DNA of 64,000 bases from Mannheimia sp041807705 (GTDB lineage Bacteria > Pseudomonadota > Gammaproteobacteria > Enterobacterales > Pasteurellaceae), in assembly GCF_041807705.1 (NCBI RefSeq), contig NZ_JBGTYY010000002.1, positions 124,001 through 188,000 on the forward strand, given 5' to 3'. This document shows positions 36,319-43,462 of the stretch, in pieces (positions within the stretch are counted from its first letter, which is position 1; each line of letters opens with the position of its first letter). The position numbers and the translations under genes are program-made. The notes beneath the pieces are model-generated. The model searched no databases. It was not told the DNA's origin and was given only the letters and a program-made list of their open reading frames with translations.

Positions 36319-36648
36319 TTATGCCTTTTTATTGATTGGTGTGTGTTTATGGCTTGCCATTTTTTGACGAATTTCACGGCGTTGTTTTGAAAGTTCCGCG
36401 TTACGAATCATATAATCATCAACACGGTTTTCATAATCATAACGCATATTAGCAATAATTGCACGTACGTCTTCAATCGACATTTCATCAGTGATGTATT
36501 GAGTTAGATTATCTAATAACAACACACGTTTTTGGTTATCACGAATTTTGCGATCGTTATCGGCAGTTTCGCGATGTAATTTATTTTTTAAACGATAAAG
36601 ATGTACATATTCCAACATATCGTGGAATGATTTATTCACTTCAGACAT
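36319..36648 (-). CDS. yeeX: YeeX family protein (DUF496)
   Basis: A 109-residue, strongly charged helical protein, likely coiled coil. KIRDNQKRVLLLDNL and DYENRVDDYMIRNAELSKQR match E. coli YeeX/UPF0265 closely. Its function is unknown; the basic coiled-coil composition suggests nucleic-acid or protein binding, which is only inference. GAGGAT precedes the ATG. Its 190-bp upstream region, shared with ppx, shows no clear regulatory site. Confidence 0.88.
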   Translation of the reverse strand: MSEVNKSFHDMLEYVHLYRLKNKLHRETADNDRKIRDNQKRVLLLDNLTQYITDEMSIEDVRAIIANMRYDYENRVDDYMIRNAELSKQRREIRQKMASHKHTPINKKA

Positions 36649-36838
36649 AGAAAATCCTCTTGGTTAAGTTGATTAAAAATAAGTAGATAAATCCTATTCT
36701 TTTTCTGCCAATTCGTCAAAAAATTTTGTGTTAATTTTATGATTTAAATCTATTATCAAAAAGTTCGTTAAATTTGTAGTGATATTTAGCTTAAAAATGG
36801 TAATATCTTATCATTTATGGTTATTAAGGGATTTTGTT

Positions 36839-38341
36839 ATGTCATCAAATATCATTCCTCGTGAATTTGCTGCAATTGATTTAGGCTCAAATAGCTTTCA
36901 TATGATTGTAGCCCGTATTGTGAATGGCTCAATTCAAGTCCTTTCTCGTCTTAAACGCCGTGTTCGATTAGCTGATGGGCTTGATGAAAATCTAATACTC
37001 AGCCAAGACGCTATCGACAGGGGTGTGGATTGCTTGGCATTGTTTGCAAAACGCTTAAAAGGCTTTTCGCCGGAAAATGTGAAAGTGGTCGGTACTTATA
37101 CCTTACGCAGAGCTGCAAATAAGCAAGACTTTCTTGGCCAAGCAAAAGCGGTTTTTCCTTATCCAATTTCAATTATTTCCGGGCAAGAAGAAGCTCGATT
37201 AATTTATTCAGGTGTTAGCCACACACAGCCCGAAACGGGTAGAAAGCTCGTAGTGGATATTGGTGGTGGCTCAACAGAAATTACTATTGGCGATAACTTT
37301 AATCCAATTCGGGCAGAAAGCCGTCATATGGGGTGCGTGAGTTTTGCCAAGCGTTTTTTTCCAAACGGGGAACTGACTACCGAACTCTTTGATAGTGCTT
37401 ATCAGCTGGCAATGGAAAAAATTGAAGACTTGATGTGGGAGTACCAAGAATTAGGTTGGGAACACGCACTAGGCTCGTCAGGCACAATTAAAACTGTTCA
37501 TCAAGTTCTTATTGCTAACGGCTATCGAGATGGAATGATAACCGAGTCTCGCCTACAAAAAGTGATTGATTTATGTTTAGGATTTAAATCGTTGAATGAG
37601 ATAAAAATGCGAGGATTACTGGAGGAACGAGTAGATGTGTTAGTTCCCGGTTTAGCTATTTTGTTAGCCCTTTTCCATACCTTCAAAATTGAAACCTTGC
37701 GCTATTCTAACGGCGCTTTACGAGAAGGCGTGATGTATGGCTTAGAAAAAAGTTTCCAAGTGGGCGATATTCGCCAGCGAACAGCTGAAGCCTTAGTGGA
37801 GCAGTTTGATTTAGATAAAAAGCAAGCTGCAAGAGTAGAGAAAACAGTATTTATGCTTTTTGATCAAATTCGAGGTTGGAAAAACCGTCGCCAAGTTGAA
37901 GATTTCCGCTCTATGTTGAAGTGGGCAAGTTTATTGCACGAAATTGGTATTGTTGTAAATCATAATAATGTTCATCGCCACTCAGCTTATTTGATTTCGA
38001 ACCGAGATTTACCGGGTTTTGATTTTGAACAGCAAACGTTGTTAGCGGTTTTAATGCGGTATCATCTCAAAGGGTTTAAGCGTTCTGATATTCGTAGTAT
38101 TAACCGCTACCAATATCGTGATATTTTGACCTTAGTTCGTTTATTTAGATTAGCGGTATTACTTAATCGTTCTCGCCAAGCAACGGTTGAACCGAAGCAG
38201 ATTGTTCTTTCTATTGAAAATAACGATTGGCATTTAGCGTTTGACGAGGGATTTTTGAGCCAGAACCCATTAGCATTAGCTGATTTAGAAGACGAGCAAA
38301 AGATATTATCTACTGCAGATCTTAGTTTAACCATTTCTTAA
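36839..38341 (+). CDS. ppx: Exopolyphosphatase (Ppx/GppA family)
   Basis: A 500-residue phosphohydrolase that trims inorganic phosphate from polyphosphate. The actin-like fold shows IDLGSNSFHM near the start, the VDIGGGSTEI phosphate loop and GSSGTIKTV. The C-terminal half carries the HD-like helical domain (LLHEIGIVVNHNNVHRH). The frame is open 20 codons upstream, but ATG 36839 has AAGGGA before it and matches the family start. Ppx and GppA cannot be separated with confidence; length favours Ppx. Confidence 0.88.
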   Translation: MSSNIIPREFAAIDLGSNSFHMIVARIVNGSIQVLSRLKRRVRLADGLDENLILSQDAIDRGVDCLALFAKRLKGFSPENVKVVGTYTLRRAANKQDFLGQAKAVFPYPISIISGQEEARLIYSGVSHTQPETGRKLVVDIGGGSTEITIGDNFNPIRAESRHMGCVSFAKRFFPNGELTTELFDSAYQLAMEKIEDLMWEYQELGWEHALGSSGTIKTVHQVLIANGYRDGMITESRLQKVIDLCLGFKSLNEIKMRGLLEERVDVLVPGLAILLALFHTFKIETLRYSNGALREGVMYGLEKSFQVGDIRQRTAEALVEQFDLDKKQAARVEKTVFMLFDQIRGWKNRRQVEDFRSMLKWASLLHEIGIVVNHNNVHRHSAYLISNRDLPGFDFEQQTLLAVLMRYHLKGFKRSDIRSINRYQYRDILTLVRLFRLAVLLNRSRQATVEPKQIVLSIENNDWHLAFDEGFLSQNPLALADLEDEQKILSTADLSLTIS

Positions 38342-38491
38342 AAGACAATCGCTATTCACTATTTTCATTAACGCTTAAAGGCGTTAATGATTTCCTTTCC
38401 AATAAAATTTGATCTACCTCGCATTTTTGAAATTTTCTTATTGAGATTATTCTATTAAGCCATTATTCTTTCTTTTATTGGAGTATATCTT

Positions 38492-38509
38492 CATAAATAG
38501 CTATTTATG
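38492..38509. promoter_or_regulatory. Perfect 18-bp palindrome before yhcH-rpiR
   Basis: CATAAATAGCTATTTATG is its own reverse complement. It lies 47 bp before the yhcH ATG and is a good candidate operator for the RpiR-type regulator encoded in the same operon. The rest of the 215-bp gap has a 9-bp stem CATTAACGC/GCGTTAATG at 38367-38390, probably the ppx terminator. Confidence 0.5.
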
Positions 38510-38556
38510 GAGTGATACATCAAATTATATTAAAAAAATAGATTGAGGAAAAACCT

Positions 38557-39021
38557 ATGTTATTAGCCGATTTATCAAGAGATGATTACGCAAAATCATT
38601 ACCACCTCTATTTGCTCGCTTATGTGGGAAATTAAAAACTTTAGATTTAGCGAATTTAGAACTAGGTTGGCAGGATTTAGAAGATGGCATTCGTATGAAT
38701 GTGATGTCGTTTGAAACCAGCCCTGCAGAAGGCAAAAAAGCGGAAATGCACCGTAAATTTGTGGATATTCAACTTCTTATTGAAGGCGAAGAGATGATCG
38801 AATATGGCTTAAGCCAGCCTGATTTAGCAAAATATGATGAATATCGTGATGAAGCTGACTACCAGCTTACCGATGCGATTGATGATAAAAATGAAGTTAT
38901 TCTTAAACCAAATATGTTTGCTATTTTCTTGCCTTATGAGCCACACAAACCGGGTAATTCAGTAAATGGCAATAAAGTATTGAAAAAATTAGTAGTAAAA
39001 GTTCCTGTGGAATTATTATAG
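38557..39021 (+). CDS. YhcH/YjgK/YiaL family sugar anomerase-like protein
   Basis: A 154-residue cupin-like protein of the DUF386 family. EMHRKFVDIQLLIEGEE is the characteristic core with metal-binding His and Glu. A relative, YhcH/NanQ, acts as an anomerase on N-acetylneuraminate in E. coli. The gene is followed 9 bp later by an RpiR-family regulator, an arrangement that fits amino-sugar or sialic-acid use. No nan transport or lyase gene is in the window. Confidence 0.8.
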   Translation: MLLADLSRDDYAKSLPPLFARLCGKLKTLDLANLELGWQDLEDGIRMNVMSFETSPAEGKKAEMHRKFVDIQLLIEGEEMIEYGLSQPDLAKYDEYRDEADYQLTDAIDDKNEVILKPNMFAIFLPYEPHKPGNSVNGNKVLKKLVVKVPVELL

Positions 39022-39030
39022 GAGGTGGGA

Positions 39031-39900
39031 ATGTCTGCTAGAGGAAAAATTCTTAATACAATCAGCTCACTACAAAATAGTTTAACTAAAACAGAAAAGA
39101 AAATAGCAGCAGTTATTTTATCTCAGCCGGAATTGCTTAGCCAATGTTCTTTATCTGAGGTTGCTAAACATTTAGATGTTGGTGAAGCAACCTTTATCCG
39201 TTTTTGCCGAACATTAGGCTTTAAAGGCTATACTGATTTCAAATTAGAATTAGCAATAGAACTTGCTACTCAAAATCAAGATAAACGAGTTTTATTGGAT
39301 ACGGATGTATCTGAAGGCGATACATCGAAAGACATTGCCAATAAGCTAAAAAATAGCTTGGATAGTGCAATTAGTGAAACTATTAATTTGCTTGATTTTG
39401 ATGTGCTGGAAAAAGTTGTACAAGAGCTACGGAAGGCTAAAAGAATATTTTTATTTGGTGTAGGTTCTTCAGGGCTAACGGCAGAAGATGCCAAACATAA
39501 ATTAATGCGGATTGGGCTGCAAACTGATGCAATAACTAATAATCATTTTATGTATATGCAAGCCGCTCTTGTTGAAGAAGGTGATTTAGTCATTGGTATA
39601 AGCCATTCAGGTTACTCTGAGGAGGTTGTGAAATCACTCCGTTTCTCTCGTGCAAATAAAGCCACTGCCGTTGCGATTACCCATAACTTACGTTCCCCTG
39701 TCACGGAAGAAGCAAATTATGTATTAATTAATGGTAATCGACAAGGTCATATGCAAGGCGATTCTATTGGTACAAAAATGTCCCAGCTTTTTGTATTAGA
39801 TTTAATTTATACCTTGCTAGTAAAAGCTGAGCCTGAAAACGCTTTAAAGCAAAAGCAAAAAACGTTGAATGTAATTTTAGAGCAGAGAATTAAAAGCTAG
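39031..39900 (+). CDS. MurR/RpiR family transcriptional regulator
   Basis: 289 residues, with an N-terminal RpiR helix-turn-helix (about 1-75, SLSEVAKHLDVGEATFIRFCRTLGF) and a C-terminal SIS sugar-phosphate domain (about 125-260, FGVGSSGLTAEDAKHKLMRIG). ATG 39031 sits 3 bp after an ideal AGGAGGT, so I prefer it to GTG 39025. Such regulators respond to sugar phosphates; the best-known Pasteurellaceae member is SiaR, which controls sialic-acid genes. That identity is plausible from the yhcH neighbour but unproven. Confidence 0.83.
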   Translation: MSARGKILNTISSLQNSLTKTEKKIAAVILSQPELLSQCSLSEVAKHLDVGEATFIRFCRTLGFKGYTDFKLELAIELATQNQDKRVLLDTDVSEGDTSKDIANKLKNSLDSAISETINLLDFDVLEKVVQELRKAKRIFLFGVGSSGLTAEDAKHKLMRIGLQTDAITNNHFMYMQAALVEEGDLVIGISHSGYSEEVVKSLRFSRANKATAVAITHNLRSPVTEEANYVLINGNRQGHMQGDSIGTKMSQLFVLDLIYTLLVKAEPENALKQKQKTLNVILEQRIKS

Positions 39901-39956
39901 TCAGAACATTGGTTTGTGAAAGCACAATCTGAGATTAATTTGTATTCATTTAAAGC

Positions 39957-39980
39957 AAGCAGTTATGAAAATAGCTGCTT
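39957..39980 (+). terminator. Rho-independent terminator after rpiR gene
   Basis: AAGCAGTTAT and ATAGCTGCTT (one mismatch) form a stem with a 4-base loop followed by a T-rich run. Confidence 0.8.
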
Positions 39981-40056
39981 GTTTTGTTTTTGGTGTTCTA
40001 TTTCTTTTATTTAATTTGCAAATTATCAAGGAAATCTGACCGCTTATTAGTATTTT

Positions 40057-40072
40057 TGCGAAGTAGATCACA
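40057..40072 (+). promoter_or_regulatory. CRP-type site before yjiH
   Basis: TGCGAAGTAGATCACA fits TGTGA-N6-TCACA with one mismatch. A -10-like TATAGA lies at 40092-40097, so the site would be centred near -40. The left half TTTTTGCGA resembles CRP-S sites, but the right half is canonical, so simple CRP control is more likely. Confidence 0.6.
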
Positions 40073-40132
40073 GTGTTTTTTAGATACTCGCTATAGAATA
40101 AGCACTATTTCATTTTATCTTAAGGAGTATTT

Positions 40133-40771
40133 ATGGGTGACAATGTAACAACGAAAAAGCTGATTGTCGGTACAATTTCATTGGCGTGTGCAGTCATTTT
40201 CTTTGGTGGTTTTGCTAAAGATATTGCAGGCGGCATTTTTGATTTTGGTAAGCTAACAGGGCAATTCCCTGAATGGTTAAAAACAGCAGGGGGAACAAGT
40301 GCAAAAGGCGGCTTTATTTTTGCACTAACCTTAGTGCCTAGCGTAATGCTGGCACTTGGTTTTGTGGCAATTTTCGAACATTTCGGTGCTTTGGCTGCTG
40401 CTTCAAAATGGTTAAGCCCAATTTTAAGACCGTTAATGGGCATTCCTGGTAGTGCTTCAATTTCATTAATTGCTAGTACACAAAGTACTGATGCAGGCAG
40501 CTCAACCACCAAGTTCCTACGCAATGAAGGCAAAATTACTTACAAAGAATTATTAATCTTTGCCGCCTTCCAATTTAGTGCAGGTGCATTACTCACGAAC
40601 TTCTTAGCCTCTTTTGCTCCATTGTTATTAATTTCAGATAAATCAGGTGCAGTTGCTCCAACCTCCATTGCAATGTGCTTAGGCGTGATTTTCCTATTCA
40701 AGATTTTCGGTGCTAATTTAATGCGTTTATATGTGAAAAAATTTGTAAAAGATACGGAGACAGAAGTATGA
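40133..40771 (+). CDS. yjiH: YjiH family membrane protein (nucleoside-recognition/Gate domain)
   Basis: A 212-residue integral membrane protein with about six helices and a Gate-domain signature (LIASTQSTDAGSSTTKFLRNEG is the polar loop; shown by Ser/Thr/Asp at about residues 120-135). It resembles E. coli YjiH. It overlaps the following yjiG by 4 bp, so the two are probably halves of one transporter. In E. coli yjiHG precede the isoaspartyl dipeptidase gene iadA; here an M20 peptidase takes that place. A peptide or amino-acid substrate is inferred from that. SD AAGGAG precedes the ATG. Confidence 0.8.
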   Translation: MGDNVTTKKLIVGTISLACAVIFFGGFAKDIAGGIFDFGKLTGQFPEWLKTAGGTSAKGGFIFALTLVPSVMLALGFVAIFEHFGALAAASKWLSPILRPLMGIPGSASISLIASTQSTDAGSSTTKFLRNEGKITYKELLIFAAFQFSAGALLTNFLASFAPLLLISDKSGAVAPTSIAMCLGVIFLFKIFGANLMRLYVKKFVKDTETEV

Positions 40772-41226
40772 GTACGCAAAAGAAATTAATTACAGATATT
40801 TTTATTGATGGTGCACGCAAAGGTTGGGATATTGCCGTACATAGCACAATTCCTAATGTACTGATGGCATTTGTGATTATTTATATGCTTAATGCGTCTG
40901 GCTTACTGAAAATCATTGGGGAATGGCTTGGTTTTATTATGGCACCAGTTGGTTTGCCAGGAGAGGCGATCGCGGTATTTCTTGCTGCATTTCTTAGCTG
41001 GGGAGGTGCGGCTGGAGTATTAGTTGCGCTAGTCCAAGAAGGTGTATTGAATGTTCAGCATATTGCTATCTTGCTACCGGGTATGGCATTAGTTGGTTCA
41101 ACTGTGCAATATATGGGGCGTATTCTAGGCGTATTAGGCGTGCCAGGTAAACATTATTTAGTGCTATTTGGTATCTGCATTATCAATGCTTACCTTGCTA
41201 TGTTTGTAATGCAATTTTTAATCTAG
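40768..41226 (+). CDS. yjiG: YjiG family membrane protein
   Basis: A 152-residue membrane protein with about four helices and a Gate-domain fold like spore maturation protein B. PGEAIAVFLAAFLSWGGAAG is the conserved core. It begins inside the last codons of yjiH (ATGA overlap), which suggests translational coupling and a fixed ratio of the two subunits. It is followed 9 bp later by the peptidase gene. Confidence 0.8.
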   Translation: MSTQKKLITDIFIDGARKGWDIAVHSTIPNVLMAFVIIYMLNASGLLKIIGEWLGFIMAPVGLPGEAIAVFLAAFLSWGGAAGVLVALVQEGVLNVQHIAILLPGMALVGSTVQYMGRILGVLGVPGKHYLVLFGICIINAYLAMFVMQFLI

Positions 41227-41235
41227 GAGGCTGTA

Positions 41236-42360
41236 GTGGAAAAACAAATCGTCGAAAAATTCTTAGCAGAATTAAAAGAAATTACGGATATTGAAAGCCC
41301 AGCAAATTCCATTGAAGGCGTTAATCAAGTAGCACAATGGTTTATTAGTAAAGCTGAAAAATCTGGCTTAGAGTATAAATGTTTACCAATGACGAGCGAT
41401 AAGGTAGCAGAGAGCTTGCTGATTAGTAACGATCTGAATGCTTCGCAATATGATATTCTTTTTGTGGCTCATATGGACACAGTTTTCCCTGTGGGTACAA
41501 GTAAAGATGTCCCATTCACCTGTAAAGATGGAATTGTTAATGCACTAGGGGTAATTGATGATAAATCAGGTGCTCTTTTAACCTTCTATATTTTAGAAGA
41601 ATTAGATTTAAGCAAGTTGAAAATTGCGATTTACCTGAACTCACACGAAGAAATTGGCTCAACTTATGCGAAAGAAAGCATTCGTGAATATGCCCGAAAA
41701 TCAAAATATTGCTTTGTAATGGAGCCAGCCCGTGAAGATGGCTCAATGGTGGCAACTCGAAAAGGGGTCATTACCTATGATGTTGAATTTCACGGTGTGG
41801 CTGCTCACGCAGGGAATAACCCAGAACGAGGGCGTTCAGCCTTAGTTGAAGCAGCTAATTTTATTGTGGAATTCTCTAAACTGAATGATTACCAAGTAGG
41901 GCATACCTTTAACTGTGTAATGACGCACGGCGGCACTGCACATAATGTGATTGCTGATTATGCCAAATTAACTATTGAAATGCGTTATCGTTTGCCATCA
42001 TCAAGAGAATATTTTGAGCAGCAATTGCAACGAGTGCTAGGCAATCCGCTCATAGAGGGGGTAACTTCAACTAAAACTTTGGTAAATGATGAAGCTCCAA
42101 TGATTGATGAGGTTTATTTACCAAAAATCAAAGTATTATTTGATGAGGTAGGAAGTGAATTACAAACTGAGACTAAATGGGTTGATGCAGGTGGATTAAG
42201 TGATGGTAATATTGCATCTTCAGCAGGTTGCCCAACTATTGATGGTTTAGGTCCAACAGGGGGTAATATGCACGCTAAAACTGAATATTTGGTTGTTGAT
42301 TCGATTATCCCGAAACGTAATTTAGTTGTTAGTGTGATTAAGCGGTTATTTAATCTCTAA
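41236..42360 (+). CDS. M20 family metallopeptidase, glutamate-carboxypeptidase-like
   Basis: A 374-residue zinc peptidase. VAHMDTVFP, the bridging Asp in GVIDDKSG, the catalytic pair in NSHEEIGS and a later MEPARED and HAKTE give the full di-zinc site, with a dimerisation domain at about 180-290 (HGVAAHAGNNPERG). There is no signal peptide, so it acts in the cytoplasm. GTG 41236 has AGGAGG at good spacing. Its operon with yjiHG suggests that it cleaves what those proteins import, perhaps an N-acylated or dipeptide compound. The exact substrate is unknown. Confidence 0.85.
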   Translation: MEKQIVEKFLAELKEITDIESPANSIEGVNQVAQWFISKAEKSGLEYKCLPMTSDKVAESLLISNDLNASQYDILFVAHMDTVFPVGTSKDVPFTCKDGIVNALGVIDDKSGALLTFYILEELDLSKLKIAIYLNSHEEIGSTYAKESIREYARKSKYCFVMEPAREDGSMVATRKGVITYDVEFHGVAAHAGNNPERGRSALVEAANFIVEFSKLNDYQVGHTFNCVMTHGGTAHNVIADYAKLTIEMRYRLPSSREYFEQQLQRVLGNPLIEGVTSTKTLVNDEAPMIDEVYLPKIKVLFDEVGSELQTETKWVDAGGLSDGNIASSAGCPTIDGLGPTGGNMHAKTEYLVVDSIIPKRNLVVSVIKRLFNL

Positions 42361-42406
42361 AAACAGATACAAGCGGTCAAATTTCTACGTTTTGTTGCAA
42401 TTTAGC

Positions 42407-42436
42407 GAGCTGTAACAAGACTATTGGTTACAGCTC
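42407..42436. terminator. Bidirectional terminator between M20 gene and LysR gene
   Basis: GAGCTGTAAC and GTTACAGCTC form a 10-bp perfect stem followed by a T-rich tail; convergent genes lie on both sides. An uptake signal lies just before it at 42369. Confidence 0.85.
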
Positions 42437-42442
42437 TTTATT

Positions 42443-43333
42443 TTATAGATATTGTTGTTGCTCTTTCATCAGTTGAGAGAAGAAATCAATCAGCACTCGT
42501 ACTTTTGGCGATAGATAACGGCGGTTTGGGTAGAGTAGGCTGATTTGCAGGGAATCTTGCTCTAAAAATGGCATAATCGGCACTAACTCGCCATTTTTGA
42601 GTTCTTCTTTTATCAAAAACTTCGGAATATTGATAATACCTAATCCTGCTTTAGCCATTTGCACTAACGCATAGCCATTATTACTGTAAATTTTCCCCTC
42701 AGGTTTAATACTGCTTTTCTGACCTTGTTGCGTGAATTGCCATTGTTGATGGTATTCATAAAGTAAGCAACCTCGTTTATTTAGTTCTTCAAGGCTTTGT
42801 GGTTCGCCATTTTGGGTGAGGTAATCAGGTGAAGCAACCAGGACGAGGTACGAGTCGGCAATTTTTTTCGCTACAATAGAGCTGTCAGCAAGACTACCAA
42901 TACGCAAAACTAAATCGAAACCCTCAGCAATTACATCAACTCGGCGGTCGCTAAATTCAATGTGAAGCTGTAAATTAGGGTAGCCTTCCATAAACTTCGC
43001 TAAATAAGGAGCAATAAAGCGAGAGCCAAAATCCATCGGCACAGACATTATGATTTTGCCTTGTAATGTTGAGCTGATATTACTCACGCTGGCTTCCGCC
43101 TCTTTCAACTCATTTAAAATCGGCAAACAGCGTTGATAGTAGAGTAATCCTGCCTCAGTTGGGGTGATTTTACGCGTGGTGCGTTGTAGCAAACGGACAT
43201 TTAAATGCTCTTCTAATTGAGCCACTAATTTGCTTGCCATCGGTAACGAGATTTGAGCTTGCTGTGCCGCTTGGGTAAAACTTTGGGTTTCAATGACTTT
43301 GCAAAATAGACTGATTGCGTTTAGTTTATCCAT
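42443..43333 (-). CDS. LysR family transcriptional regulator
   Basis: 296 residues with the N-terminal winged helix-turn-helix (SFTQAAQQAQISLPMASKLV, about 16-35) and a LysR substrate domain from about 90. The effector-binding part resembles the CrgA/aaeR-like branch. The target is unknown: the divergent neighbour is topA, which is not a usual LysR target, and nothing else nearby suggests a pathway. Confidence 0.85.
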   Translation of the reverse strand: MDKLNAISLFCKVIETQSFTQAAQQAQISLPMASKLVAQLEEHLNVRLLQRTTRKITPTEAGLLYYQRCLPILNELKEAEASVSNISSTLQGKIIMSVPMDFGSRFIAPYLAKFMEGYPNLQLHIEFSDRRVDVIAEGFDLVLRIGSLADSSIVAKKIADSYLVLVASPDYLTQNGEPQSLEELNKRGCLLYEYHQQWQFTQQGQKSSIKPEGKIYSNNGYALVQMAKAGLGIINIPKFLIKEELKNGELVPIMPFLEQDSLQISLLYPNRRYLSPKVRVLIDFFSQLMKEQQQYL

Positions 43334-43462
43334 TTTCTCTATTCTTTATATTGTAATTTCTGCTAAGGCTTGCTATCGTAAAAATAGTATGTGTAAAAAT
43401 CAACACAAAAAGAAATAAATTCAAGAAATCTTAAATAATTATTAAAAATTAGGTAATAAATT

